64,000 bases of DNA from Caenimonas sedimenti (GCF_007833165.1 NZ_VOBQ01000020.1:62001-126000); one strand, 5' to 3'; counted from the stretch's first letter, positions 36,131 through 45,331 are shown. A program made the numbers and translations. The notes: generated from the letters alone by a model not told the origin.

Positions 36131-38089
36131 TCATTTCTGCGCGATACGCGCACGAAGGTTCCGGTACGTCTCGTTGCGGGGGTCCAGGGCGATCGCCTGG
36201 TCCAGGTCGCGCAACCCCGCGGCCTTGTTGCCCCCGACAACGTGGGCGAGAGCACGGCCGTAGTAGCCCATCGCGGCCGACGGGCGCGCGGCCAGCAGCT
36301 TGTCGAACACGGCCATCGCCTGCGCGGCGTCTTCCTTGCCGATGTACGCGAGGCCCAGGCCCGCGAGCACGCGCTCATCCTGCGGCTGCGAGGCCAGCAG
36401 CATCTGGAAATCCTTGATCGCCAGGTCATAGTTTCGTGCCGGTACGGCGGCCTCGCCGCGGCGCAGCCGCGTAAGCGCCGCCACGGACCGGTCCTGCCGC
36501 TTGTCCAACGCCCGGGTATAGCTCGCGACGGCCTGGTCCCACTGCCCCATGCTCGCCTGTGACTCACCACGGTGAAAGTAGAGCTGCGCTTCCTGGAAGC
36601 CCATGTTCTCGGCCACCTGGAAATTCTGCAATGCCTCCCCGTGCCGCTTTGTCAGCTGCAGCGCCATCCCGAGACTGAAGCGCGCGGAGCCTTGTGTCTC
36701 GCCGAACTGTTCGGCGCGGGCGAAGTCGGCCAGCGCGAGATCGACCATTTCCCGGTCCAGGTAGTAGGAGCCGCGATTCAGGAAGGGCCTCCAGCGCCCC
36801 AAGGCGTTGGCAGGCGCTTTTTCGTCCACTTTGCCTGCGGCGTCCGACCAGACGCTGAATTCATCCTTGAGGCTCAGATTGCGCTCCACCGCCAGGCCCG
36901 CGAACACGAGCGCCGCCAGCACGCCGATCTGGTAAATCGTCCGCGCCTGGAACAGCAGCAGCAGCAAGGCAATCCCTGCGGGCAGAAAGATCGCCCAGAG
37001 GTAGCTCCGGTACAGGACGAACGGGTCTTGCACCCAGACCGTGGCGAACTCCGTCCCGAACAGCAGTGCCGCGCTCAACACGCACAGGCCCAGCAAGCCC
37101 CATGCGTCGGAGCGCAGCAACAGGCGCCACGCCGACACTCCGACCACGGCCACGAAAGCCACCGCGCCGGCGGCTTGCGGAAATGAGGTGAACGCCAGCG
37201 GGAATGCGGGCCGCACGTCGATGGCCATCCATTGCACGTTCGGGAAGATCCAGAGCAGCCCGTAGGCGAAGAACAGTGCCGCCTCGTTCAGGATGCTCAA
37301 CGGAAACAGCAGGGGCGTGATGCCCGGGCGCAACTGTTCGAGCTGACGGGCGTATTGCACGGAGTCCGCGTCGAGCAGCCGGCCGAGCGCTGCGCCGAAC
37401 AAAGGGAAGAGCGCCGCCACCGCCACGCCCAGCAGCGCCAGGGCCCCGGCGACGATCGCGACCGTCTGCTTCCAGTGCGGCCGCCGGACATAGACGTAAA
37501 GCGGAACGGCCAGCGCCGCTGTCATGACGGCCGTTTCCTTCGACAGGAGGGCGAGCAGATAGCAGCAGAGCGCGCCCGCGAAGAAGCCGATGCGGCCACT
37601 CGCCAGGCCACGCACCCAGCACCAGCAGGCCAGCGCGGCGAACAGTGTCGCCATGACGATGGAGCGTTGCACGAGGTACGCCACGGCATAGACGGCCATG
37701 GGATTCAGGGCGAAGACCAGCACCGCGACGCGCGCGGCGGCGGCGAGGGCTTCCGGCGCAGCGGTTTCCCCTTCGGCGCTCCGCAGGCGTTCGAGCAGCT
37801 CGCGCAGCAGCAGGTAGACCACCCAGCAGGTCGCCAGATGCAGCACCACATTGAAGAGGCGCTGCTTCCACCAACCCTCGCCCACCAGGGCCTGGACCCA
37901 CACGAAACTGCCGTACGAAATCAGGCGCGGCTTCGGGGGCCACACTCCGCCATAGGCACCGAAGATGGTCCCGTCCGTGAGCCGGTTGTCGTCGAAGACC
38001 AGGCCATTGCCCAACGCTGGCGCATAGACCGCAAAGATGGCTGCCGCGAGGACGAGGAAGAAGACGAGAGAGGCGCGCGCCTTGGTCAT
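36131..38089 (-). CDS. Multi-pass membrane protein with C-terminal TPRs, GT-C/TMTC-like
   Basis: A 652-residue protein. About ten membrane helices occupy residues 8-405. After the first helix comes NGLVFDDNRLTDG with paired acids D33-D34, placed like the catalytic acidic motif of GT-C glycosyltransferases (PMT and TMTC families). Residues about 420-650 form at least five TPR units (GSARFSLGMALQLTKRHGEA, AQLYFHRGESQASMGQWDQA, ERVLAGLGLAYIGKEDAAQA). This architecture matches eukaryotic TMTC O-mannosyltransferases and uncharacterised bacterial relatives. Glycosyltransfer to proteins is inference. Confidence 0.8.
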   Translation of the reverse strand: MTKARASLVFFLVLAAAIFAVYAPALGNGLVFDDNRLTDGTIFGAYGGVWPPKPRLISYGSFVWVQALVGEGWWKQRLFNVVLHLATCWVVYLLLRELLERLRSAEGETAAPEALAAAARVAVLVFALNPMAVYAVAYLVQRSIVMATLFAALACWCWVRGLASGRIGFFAGALCCYLLALLSKETAVMTAALAVPLYVYVRRPHWKQTVAIVAGALALLGVAVAALFPLFGAALGRLLDADSVQYARQLEQLRPGITPLLFPLSILNEAALFFAYGLLWIFPNVQWMAIDVRPAFPLAFTSFPQAAGAVAFVAVVGVSAWRLLLRSDAWGLLGLCVLSAALLFGTEFATVWVQDPFVLYRSYLWAIFLPAGIALLLLLFQARTIYQIGVLAALVFAGLAVERNLSLKDEFSVWSDAAGKVDEKAPANALGRWRPFLNRGSYYLDREMVDLALADFARAEQFGETQGSARFSLGMALQLTKRHGEALQNFQVAENMGFQEAQLYFHRGESQASMGQWDQAVASYTRALDKRQDRSVAALTRLRRGEAAVPARNYDLAIKDFQMLLASQPQDERVLAGLGLAYIGKEDAAQAMAVFDKLLAARPSAAMGYYGRALAHVVGGNKAAGLRDLDQAIALDPRNETYRNLRARIAQK

Positions 38090-38173
38090 ACCGCAGACGA
38101 AGTGAAGCCCGCGCGGTGGCGGGGCCCCGCACGGTCGAGCAAGTTTAACCCGGCCGGCACGGGGCCATGGCGG

Positions 38174-40363
38174 TCACTCGCCTGCCTTGACCTTCAGCCG
38201 CCAGGCGTGGAGCAGCGGCTCGGTGTAACCGGACGGCTGCTCCATGCCCTTGAAGACGAGGTCGAGCGCAGCCTGGTAAGCCGCCGACGTCGTGAAGTGG
38301 CCAGCCATGGCTTTGTAAAGCGGGTCGCCGGCGTTCTGCTGGTCCACCACGGCCGCCATGCGCTGGAAGGTCTCGACCACCTGCTCCCGGCTCACGACAC
38401 CATGGTGCAGCCAGTTGGCGATGTGCTGGCTGGAGATGCGCAACGTGGCGCGGTCTTCCATCAGGCCCACGTTGTGGATGTCGGGCACTTTCGAGCAGCC
38501 CACGCCTTGGTCGATCCAGCGGACCACATAGCCCAGGATGCCCTGCACGTTGTTGTCCAGTTCCTGCTGCCGCTCGGCGGCCGACCACTTCGCTTCGGGC
38601 GCGACGGGGATCTGGAGCAAGCCGGCGAGGAGGTTGTCGCGCTCGGCCTCCGCATTGATCTTTTCGAGTTCCTGTTGCACCGCCGACACATCCACCTGGT
38701 GGTAGTGCAGCGCGTGCAGCGTGGCGGCGGTCGGCGACGGCACCCAGGCGGTGTTGGCGCCGGCCTTCGGGTGGCCGATCTTCTGTTCCAGCATCGCGGC
38801 CATCAGGTCGGGCATGGCCCACATGCCCTTGCCGATCTGGGCCCGTCCGCGCAGGCCGCAGGTGAGGCCGACCAGCACGTTGTTCTTCTCGTAAGCCTGG
38901 ATCCAGGCGCTGGACTTCATGTCGCCCTTGCGGAACATCGGGCCGGCCAGCATGGCGGTGTGCATCTCGTCCCCGGTGCGGTCCAGGAAGCCGGTGTTGA
39001 TGAAGGCGACACGTGCCGCCGCTTCGGCGATGCAGGCCTGCAGGTTGACGCTGGTGCGGCGCTCCTCGTCCATGATGCCCAGCTTCACGGTGTTCGGCGC
39101 CAGGCCCAGCAGCTGTTCGGCGCGCGAGAACAGCTCGCAGGCGAACGCCACTTCGGCTGGGCCGTGCATCTTGGGTTTGACGATGTAGACCGAGCCGGTG
39201 CGCGAGTTGCGAATTCCGTTGGCGCCATGGCCTTGCAAATCGTGCATCGCGATCGCCGTGGTGACCACCGCGTCGAGGATGCCTTCGGGGATCTCGCGCT
39301 CGCCGCCCCACAGGATGGCGGGGTTGGTCATCAGGTGGCCCACGTTACGCAGGAACAGCAGCGAGCGGCCGTGCAAACGCACCTCCTGCCCATCGGCACC
39401 CTGATAGCGGCGGTCCGGGTTCAGCCCGCGAGTGAAGCTCTTGCCGCCCTTGGCCACGCTCTCGGTCAGTGTGCCCTTCAGGATGCCCAGCCAATTGGTG
39501 TACGCCAGCAACTTGTCCTGGGCGTCGACCGCGGCGATGGAGTCTTCGAGGTCGAGGATGGTCGACAGCGCGGCTTCCATGACGACGTCGCTCACCCCGG
39601 CGGCGTCCGTGCGGCCGATGGCGTGCGTGCGGTCGACCTGGATGTCCAGGTGCAGGCCGTTGTGCTTCAGCAGCACGGACGAAGGCGCGCCCGCCTCGCC
39701 TTGCCAGCCGACGAACTGTTTGCCGTCCTTGAGCCCGGTCGCCGTGCCGCCCTTGAGCGTGACGCGCAGCTGGCCGCCGTCCACTTGGTAGGCGGTAGCG
39801 TCCGCATGCGAGCCCTGCGCCAGCGGCGCGGCCTGGTCCAGCACCTGGCGCGCATACGCGATCACCTTGGCCCCGCGCGCTTCGTTGTAGCCGGGGCCCT
39901 TTTCCGCGCCGCCGCTTTCGGGGATCACGTCGGTGCCATAGAGCGCGTCGTAGAGCGAGCCCCAGCGTGCGTTGGCCGCATTCAACGCATAGCGTGCGTT
40001 CAGGATGGGCACCACCAGCTGCGGGCCGGCCTGCAGCGCGAGTTCGGCGTCGACGTTCGCGGTGGTGGCTTTCGCACCCTTGGGCGGTGGCACCAGGTAG
40101 CGGATGCGCTCGAGGAAGGCGCGATACGCCTTCATGTCCTGGATCGGGCCCGGGTTCGCGCGGTGCCAGCCGTCCATCTCCGTCTGCAGGCGGTCCCGTT
40201 CGGCCAGCAGCGCGGCATTCTTCGGGGCCAGGTCGGCGACGATGGCGTCGAAGCCTTTCCAGAACGTGGCGGCGTCCACGCCAGTGCCGGGCAGCACGTC
40301 GGCGTCGATGAAGCGCTTGAGCGCGCTGTCGACCTGCAGGCCGTGGATGGATGTACGGGTCAT
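38174..40363 (-). CDS. glcB: Malate synthase G
   Basis: A 729-residue cytosolic enzyme condensing glyoxylate with acetyl-CoA to malate. Family features include RGLNPDRRYQGADGQEVRLHGRSLL-type sequence, VGHLMTNPAIL, PKMHGPAEVAF, the GIMDEERRTSVNL loop and FLDRTGDEMHTAM. Length is close to E. coli GlcB (723). The ATG at 40363 with GAGAGGAA just upstream is preferred over one at 40390. It is 19 nt downstream of the haloacid dehalogenase gene, so both are probably co-transcribed. Confidence 0.96.
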   Translation of the reverse strand: MTRTSIHGLQVDSALKRFIDADVLPGTGVDAATFWKGFDAIVADLAPKNAALLAERDRLQTEMDGWHRANPGPIQDMKAYRAFLERIRYLVPPPKGAKATTANVDAELALQAGPQLVVPILNARYALNAANARWGSLYDALYGTDVIPESGGAEKGPGYNEARGAKVIAYARQVLDQAAPLAQGSHADATAYQVDGGQLRVTLKGGTATGLKDGKQFVGWQGEAGAPSSVLLKHNGLHLDIQVDRTHAIGRTDAAGVSDVVMEAALSTILDLEDSIAAVDAQDKLLAYTNWLGILKGTLTESVAKGGKSFTRGLNPDRRYQGADGQEVRLHGRSLLFLRNVGHLMTNPAILWGGEREIPEGILDAVVTTAIAMHDLQGHGANGIRNSRTGSVYIVKPKMHGPAEVAFACELFSRAEQLLGLAPNTVKLGIMDEERRTSVNLQACIAEAAARVAFINTGFLDRTGDEMHTAMLAGPMFRKGDMKSSAWIQAYEKNNVLVGLTCGLRGRAQIGKGMWAMPDLMAAMLEQKIGHPKAGANTAWVPSPTAATLHALHYHQVDVSAVQQELEKINAEAERDNLLAGLLQIPVAPEAKWSAAERQQELDNNVQGILGYVVRWIDQGVGCSKVPDIHNVGLMEDRATLRISSQHIANWLHHGVVSREQVVETFQRMAAVVDQQNAGDPLYKAMAGHFTTSAAYQAALDLVFKGMEQPSGYTEPLLHAWRLKVKAGE

Positions 40364-40382
40364 GGCGGTTCCTCTCGAGGGA

Positions 40383-41063
40383 TCAATCAAAGAAGGCGAG
40401 CACGTCGGCGAGCGTGCTGCCGGTGCGGATGGGCTGCGTGCCGAGCTCCTCGAACGGCAGCTGGTAGCGGTTCACCCACAAGGTGCGGTAGCCGAACCAG
40501 GTGGCGGCCAGCGCGTCCCAGGCGTTGCAGCTGACGAAGGCGATCTGCGCGGGCTGCAGCCCGGTGGCTTGCGTGCCGAGCCGGTAGGCATCGGGATGCG
40601 TCTTGTACTTGCGCACGCTGTCCACGCTCAGCACGTGGTCCAGCAAGTTCTCCAGGCCCGCGCTGCGCACGGCGACGCCCAGCATCTCCGGGTCGCCGTT
40701 GCTCAGGATGCCGGTGGCGATGCCGCGCGACTTCAGCGCCTGCAGCACTTCGCGGTTCTCCGGGAAGGCCGACAGGTGCCGGTACTGGTTCATCAACTGC
40801 TGCTCGCGTTCGGCCGTGAGGTCCAGCCCCAGCCGCTTGCACGCAAAACGCAGGCCCGCGCGCGTCAGGTCCCAGAACGGCTGGTAGTGCGCGCCGTCAT
40901 CGCAGGTGGTGACCAGCCGGGTGTATTCGATCTGCTTGTCGCGCCACAGCACGCCGAGCGCCTGGCCCTGGCCGGGGAACAGCTGTTCCGCCAGCAGGCC
41001 GACGCTGTAGACGTCGAACAGCGTGCCGTAGGCATCGAACAAAACGGCGCGGGGATGATCCAT
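40383..41063 (-). CDS. (S)-2-haloacid dehalogenase, HAD type II
   Basis: A 226-residue HAD hydrolase. All residues known as essential in Pseudomonas L-DEX can be placed: D10 nucleophile, T14, R41, S121, K154, Y160, S178, N180 and D183, with a constant 3-residue shift after the third. SNGDP and VSCNAWD are the diagnostic segments. It would convert L-2-haloacids such as chloroacetate to 2-hydroxy acids with inversion. No signal peptide. Next gene downstream is glcB, which uses glyoxylate, reachable from glycolate. Its promoter should lie in the 84 nt before it. Confidence 0.92.
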   Translation of the reverse strand: MDHPRAVLFDAYGTLFDVYSVGLLAEQLFPGQGQALGVLWRDKQIEYTRLVTTCDDGAHYQPFWDLTRAGLRFACKRLGLDLTAEREQQLMNQYRHLSAFPENREVLQALKSRGIATGILSNGDPEMLGVAVRSAGLENLLDHVLSVDSVRKYKTHPDAYRLGTQATGLQPAQIAFVSCNAWDALAATWFGYRTLWVNRYQLPFEELGTQPIRTGSTLADVLAFFD

Positions 41064-41147
41064 GCCGCCACTGTATTCCGAACTTGCACAGCCATTCGTG
41101 GACCGAATGGCGATTTATCCGTGACCTGGATGCAGGTAATGTGGTCG

Positions 41148-42128
41148 CTAGAGCCCGAACAGCCGCTCCGCATTTGCCCCGCGCACGGCTCGCATCTGGT
41201 CCGCTGGCAAGCGGGCGGTATTGGCGAAGGCGCCCTTGGTGTCGTGCACCCAGTGCGGCCAGTCCGTCCCGAACATCACCTGCTCCGCCCCCACCACCGA
41301 GATCAGGTACTGCAGGGCGCCCAGGTTGTAGGTGATGCAGTCGTAGTGGATGTGGCGCAGGTAGTTGGTCGGCTTGCGCTTCATCTGCCGCCGCGAAGCG
41401 AGCTCCACCTCGTCGCCCTTCTCGAAGCGGCCCACCAGGTAGGGCAAGGTGCCGCCGCCATGCGACGCGATGATCTTCAGGTTCGGGTACTGGTCGAAGA
41501 AGCCCTCGAAGATCATCCGCGTGATCGCCAGCGTGGTGTCGAACATGAAGCCGACCGACCAGCTCAGGTCGAACTTGGTCATGTCCATCAGGTCCACGCC
41601 GGGCGGGTCGGTCGGGTGCACCAGCACCGGCAGCTTGCGCCGGTCGATCTCGGCCCAGATGGGGGCGAACACCGGGTCGGTGAGGCTGCGCCCGGCCACA
41701 TTGGCCAGCACCATCACGCCCGCGGCCCCCTTGGCGCAGCTGCGCTCCAGCTCCTCGATGGCGCGCTGCGGGTACTCCCAGGGCAGCGACGCGAACCAGC
41801 GGATGCGGTCGGGGAAACGCGATTGCGCGTCGGCCACGTTGTCGTTGGCTTCGCGCGCGGCGCGGCAGCTCACGTCCTCGTTGCCCCAGTAGACGTTGGG
41901 GCAGGTCAGGGAGACCACCGAAACGTCGATGCCCGCCTCGTTCATGTGCCGGATGCGCAGGTCCCAGTCGAAATGGCCCTTCTGCGGAATCACCACCGGC
42001 GTGCTGCCGCGAAAGATCTCCTGCTGGCCGTCGGGCCGCGTCTGGATGTTGTAGTCGCCGCCTTCCTTCTTCAGCAGCTCCAGCCATTGGGCGGTGAACA
42101 TGTGGGTGTGGACGTCGATCACGGGCAT
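41148..42128 (-). CDS. Amidohydrolase, ACMSD-like
   Basis: A 326-residue TIM-barrel metal enzyme of the amidohydrolase_2 group. Metal and active-site residues visible: D5-x-H7-x-H9 at the start (PVIDVHTHMF), H171 (LVHPTDPPG), H213 (ASHGGG) and D279 (FGTDWPHW). The group includes 2-amino-3-carboxymuconate semialdehyde decarboxylase and resorcylate decarboxylases, so a decarboxylation is as likely as a hydrolysis. ATG at 42128 has GAAGGAG 8 nt upstream. Divergent from the Bug protein gene; a palindrome lies between. Confidence 0.88.
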   Translation of the reverse strand: MPVIDVHTHMFTAQWLELLKKEGGDYNIQTRPDGQQEIFRGSTPVVIPQKGHFDWDLRIRHMNEAGIDVSVVSLTCPNVYWGNEDVSCRAAREANDNVADAQSRFPDRIRWFASLPWEYPQRAIEELERSCAKGAAGVMVLANVAGRSLTDPVFAPIWAEIDRRKLPVLVHPTDPPGVDLMDMTKFDLSWSVGFMFDTTLAITRMIFEGFFDQYPNLKIIASHGGGTLPYLVGRFEKGDEVELASRRQMKRKPTNYLRHIHYDCITYNLGALQYLISVVGAEQVMFGTDWPHWVHDTKGAFANTARLPADQMRAVRGANAERLFGL

Positions 42129-42212
42129 GGCTTTGTCTCCTTCGCTTTGGTACAACTTTCCGACTCACCGGGTGCGACCCGATGGGCGGCGCGAGGCCGC
42201 GACGATATGTTG

Positions 42213-42226
42213 TTTAACTTGTTAAA
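42213..42226. promoter_or_regulatory. Perfect 14-nt inverted repeat between amidohydrolase and Bug gene
   Basis: TTTAAC-TT-GTTAAA in the 126-nt divergent intergenic region, AT-rich against a GC-rich background. It resembles operators of small dimeric regulators (MarR or GntR type) and overlaps a likely promoter area. 29 nt before the Bug gene ATG and 85 nt before the amidohydrolase ATG. Confidence 0.55.
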
Positions 42227-42254
42227 TGAATCATCCGCATTCTAGGAGAGCCCC

Positions 42255-43205
42255 ATGAAGCGCCGCCACTTCGCGACCCTTGCCGCCGCCGCCTTCACAG
42301 CTCCGGCGCTGCTGGCGCAGGACCGCACGATGAAGATCTGGGTGGGCTTCCCGCCCGGCGGTTCGGCCGACACCATCGCGCGCCTGATCGCGGAGAAGAT
42401 CAAGGGCCCGCTCGGCCAGAACGTGGTGGTCGACAACAAGCCCGGGGCCGCCGGCCGGCTGATCCTGGGCGAACTCAAGCGGATGCCGCCGGACGGCCTC
42501 AACCTGGTGTTGTCGCCCAGCGGCGCCACAGTGATCGCGCCGCACCTGTACACGCTGAACTACGACCCGATCAAGGATTTCACGCCGATCTCGCGCATCG
42601 TCACCTTCGATTTCGCGGTGACCGCCGGCCCGGGCGCGCCGGCGGGCGACCTGAAATCGGTGCTGGCCTGGATGAAGGCCAACCCCACCAAAGCGAGCTA
42701 CGCCACTTCGGGGGCGGGCACCGTGCCGCACTTCGCCGGCCTGCTGCTCAGCCAGGCCGCCGGCGTCGCGATCACGCATGTGCCGTACAAGGGCGGGGCA
42801 CCGGCCGCGCAGGACCTGATCGGCGGACAGATCCCCTTGATGGTGGACACCGCGTCCGAGACGCTGGAACACCACAAGGCAGGCCGGGTTCGCATCCTGG
42901 CCGTGACGGGCGAGACGCGCTCGCGCGCGCTTCCTGATGTGCCCACGCTCAAGGAACTGGGGATCAACACCGCGGCCGATGCGTTCTTCGGCCTGTACGG
43001 CCCGCCCGGCATGCCGGCCGACATGGTGGCCCGCATCGACCGCGCAGTCGGCGACGCCTTGAAGGCGCCCGACATCCAGGAACGCATCTACGGCTTCGGC
43101 CTCGTCCCCAACCACGCCCCGTCTGCCGAGCTGGCCTCGACCCAGGCCGCGCACCTGAAGCGTTGGGAGGCGCCGATCAAGGCCTCCGGATTCAAGGCTG
43201 AATAG
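42255..43205 (+). CDS. Bug-type tripartite tricarboxylate transporter substrate-binding protein
   Basis: A 316-residue periplasmic binding protein of the Bug/TctC family, very numerous in Burkholderiales. Signature segments: WVGFPPGGSADTIARLIAE, VVVDNKPGAAG, THVPYKGGAPAAQDLIGGQI and LPDVPTLKELG. The N-terminus KRRHFATLAAAAF is twin-arginine-like, so export could be by Tat or Sec. ATG has AGGAGAG upstream. No TctAB permease is beside it, as usual for Bug orphans. Likely ligand: a carboxylate or aromatic acid linked to the divergent amidohydrolase. Confidence 0.94.
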   Translation: MKRRHFATLAAAAFTAPALLAQDRTMKIWVGFPPGGSADTIARLIAEKIKGPLGQNVVVDNKPGAAGRLILGELKRMPPDGLNLVLSPSGATVIAPHLYTLNYDPIKDFTPISRIVTFDFAVTAGPGAPAGDLKSVLAWMKANPTKASYATSGAGTVPHFAGLLLSQAAGVAITHVPYKGGAPAAQDLIGGQIPLMVDTASETLEHHKAGRVRILAVTGETRSRALPDVPTLKELGINTAADAFFGLYGPPGMPADMVARIDRAVGDALKAPDIQERIYGFGLVPNHAPSAELASTQAAHLKRWEAPIKASGFKAE

Positions 43206-43209
43206 CCGC

Positions 43210-43890
43210 TCAGAGCGCCGGCCGCAGGAAGGCCGGCACCGGCCGGCCCACCGACGCCAGCCAGCGGCCCATGGCCCCCGCCACCTGCCGCACGGCCGGG
43301 CGGGCCGTCATCCGCTCGCGCCAGGCCAGCAAACGAGGCGTTTCCGCCAGCAGCGGCGCACCCTGGCGTTCGCCGAACAGCGCGCCCATGTAGAAGGCAA
43401 TGTCGGCATAGCTGTACTCGCCGGCCAGCCATTCGCGGTCGCGCAACTGCGCCTCCATCTGCCGGTAGTAGGCCGTGCACGCCGCGATCGCCGCCCGGGC
43501 CTTCTCACCCTGCAACTCGCGCTGCAGCCCCATCAGCTGGATCACATGCGGGAAGTACACCTCGTCCGACTTCAGCTCCAGCAGCCGTGCCCGTGCGCGC
43601 TCGGCTCGTCCGCGCGGCCAGAGCGGCGGCTCCGGAAGCAGGTCTTCGAGGTATTCGAAGATCTGCGTGGAGTCGAAGAGCTCGACCCCGTCGTGCACCA
43701 GCACCGGCACCTGCCGCTTGGGGTTGATGCGCACGACTTCGTCGTGCTTGGGGCTGTAGAGCTGGTCGAAGTCGAACGGCACCATGACCAGCTCGAACGC
43801 CGCGCCCTTCTCCAGCGCGGCGATCTGGGTCTTGGCGCCGTACATGCTGAGCGGGCCGGAGTAGAGGGTGAAGGGGGTGACGTTGGGCAT
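43210..43890 (-). CDS. Glutathione S-transferase family protein
   Basis: A 226-residue GST. FTLYSGPLSMYGAKTQIAALEKG starts the thioredoxin-like domain; RINPKRQVPVLVHDG contains the cis-Pro and FDSTQIFEYLED supplies the D-S glutathione contact. The helical domain follows from about 95. It is convergent with the Bug gene (4 nt apart) and divergent from the LysR gene (53 nt apart), which may regulate it. Confidence 0.9.
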   Translation of the reverse strand: MPNVTPFTLYSGPLSMYGAKTQIAALEKGAAFELVMVPFDFDQLYSPKHDEVVRINPKRQVPVLVHDGVELFDSTQIFEYLEDLLPEPPLWPRGRAERARARLLELKSDEVYFPHVIQLMGLQRELQGEKARAAIAACTAYYRQMEAQLRDREWLAGEYSYADIAFYMGALFGERQGAPLLAETPRLLAWRERMTARPAVRQVAGAMGRWLASVGRPVPAFLRPAL

Positions 43891-43943
43891 CCGCGCACCC
43901 TAACAGGGCAGCCGCGCCGCGCTGTCAGGATAATGGCGCGCGG

Positions 43944-44873
43944 ATGGACAAACTGAAGCAGCTCGAATCCTTCGTCTCGGTGGCCACCAAGGGCAGCCTG
44001 ACAGCCGCCGCGCGTGCCGAAGGCGTGGCGCCCGCCATCATGGGCCGGCGGCTCGACGCGCTGGAGGAGCGCCTGGGCGTCAAGCTGCTGGTGCGCACCA
44101 CCCGCCGCATCGCGCTCACGCACGAAGGCAGCGCCTTCCTCGAGGATTGCCAGCGCCTGCTGGCCGACCTGGCCAACGCGGAGGCCAGCGTCAGCGCGGG
44201 GGGCGTCAAGGCCAGCGGCCACCTGCGCATCACCTCGCCCGCCGGCTTCGGCCGGCGCCACGTGGCCCCCCTGGTGCCGCGCTTTCGCGAGCTGCACAAC
44301 GACGTCACCATTTCGCTCAACCTGAGCGACCGCGTGGTCGACCTCGCGGGGGAAGGGTTCGATTGCGCGGTGCGGGTCGGCGACTTCCCCGATTCCTCTC
44401 TGGTGAGCGTGCGCCTCGCGGACAACCGCCGGATGTGCGTCGCCACGCCGGCGTACCTGAAACGCCACGGCACGCCCCAGCATCCGAACGACCTGCTCAA
44501 GCTCGATTGCCTGACGCTCTCCAGCGACGCGTCGCAGACCCGCGGCTGGGCGTTTCGCGTGCCGCAGGAGGACGGATCCGCCGAATTGATGCACTTCAAG
44601 CCCCCTGGGCCGCTGGACTGCACCGATGGCCAGGTCCTGCACGACTGGTGCCTGCAGGGCTGGGGCATCGCCTGGCGCAGCACCTGGGAAGTGCACGCCG
44701 AGATCGCGTCGGGCCGGCTGGTCGAGGTGCTGGCGGGATTCGCCGCCCCGCCGAATGGCATCTATGCCGTGTTTCCCCAGCGCAAGCACCTGCCGCTGCG
44801 GGTGCGGCTCTGGATCGATTTCCTCAAGCACCATTACGCCCGGCCGGACTTCTGGCTGGCGGAGACACGATGA
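43944..44873 (+). CDS. LysR family transcriptional regulator
   Basis: A 309-residue LTTR. The HTH is in residues about 5-62 (LESFVSVATKGSLTAAARAEGVAPAIMGRRLDALEERLGVKLLVRTTRR), followed by the periplasmic-binding-like effector domain (90-300) with HLRITSPAGFGRRHVAPLV. It belongs to the subgroup with DCAVRVGDFPDSSLV, close to CrgA-like and other aromatic or quinone-responsive members. Divergent from a GST gene, a common target arrangement. Its stop overlaps the DUF2214 start (ATGA). Confidence 0.93.
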   Translation: MDKLKQLESFVSVATKGSLTAAARAEGVAPAIMGRRLDALEERLGVKLLVRTTRRIALTHEGSAFLEDCQRLLADLANAEASVSAGGVKASGHLRITSPAGFGRRHVAPLVPRFRELHNDVTISLNLSDRVVDLAGEGFDCAVRVGDFPDSSLVSVRLADNRRMCVATPAYLKRHGTPQHPNDLLKLDCLTLSSDASQTRGWAFRVPQEDGSAELMHFKPPGPLDCTDGQVLHDWCLQGWGIAWRSTWEVHAEIASGRLVEVLAGFAAPPNGIYAVFPQRKHLPLRVRLWIDFLKHHYARPDFWLAETR

Positions 44874-45325
44874 CCTCCGAAGCCCTGCTCGCCTACGCGC
44901 ACCTCCTCGCCATCCTCACCATGGTGGTCTTCCTCACCAGCGAGGCCGTGTTGTGCCGCCCCGAATGGATGAACGCCAGCGTGGTCGACCGGCTCGCGCG
45001 GGTTGACCTCATCTACGGTATCGCTGCGGGAGCGGTCTTCGCCACCGGGCTGGCCCGGGTGTTCCTGGGCGCCAAGGGCGGGGCCTGGTACGGGAGCAAC
45101 TGGCTGCTGTACGTGAAATTCGGCCTGTTCGTGGCGGTGGCCCTGCTGTCGATCCTGCCGACGATCCGCTTCATCCGCTGGAAGCGCACGCTGCGCGCCA
45201 CCGGTGCCCTGCCGGGCCCGGATGAAGTGCGTGCGACGCGCCGGCTGGTCATGGTGCAGGCGCACCTCATCCCGTTGATCCCGCTGGCGGCGGTGTTCCT
45301 CGCCAGGGGATTCGGGGCGGCCTGA
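44870..45325 (+). CDS. DUF2214 family membrane protein
   Basis: A 151-residue protein with four hydrophobic segments (LLAYAHLLAILTMVVFL, LIYGIAAGAVFATGLARV, WLLYVKFGLFVAVALLSIL and LIPLIPLAAVFLARG). The pattern matches DUF2214, an inner-membrane family of unknown function. It overlaps the LysR gene by 4 nt and so is probably co-expressed. Convergent with the PsiF-repeat gene, 6 nt away. Confidence 0.85.
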   Translation: MTSEALLAYAHLLAILTMVVFLTSEAVLCRPEWMNASVVDRLARVDLIYGIAAGAVFATGLARVFLGAKGGAWYGSNWLLYVKFGLFVAVALLSILPTIRFIRWKRTLRATGALPGPDEVRATRRLVMVQAHLIPLIPLAAVFLARGFGAA

Positions 45326-45331
45326 CCCCGC

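Noticed and set aside
37232..40534. 1100-codon open frame on the plus strand
   Set aside because: It lies opposite the TPR membrane gene and glcB. Its translation is low-complexity and rich in R, H, Q and G, as expected for the antisense of GC-rich genes, and shows no family motif.
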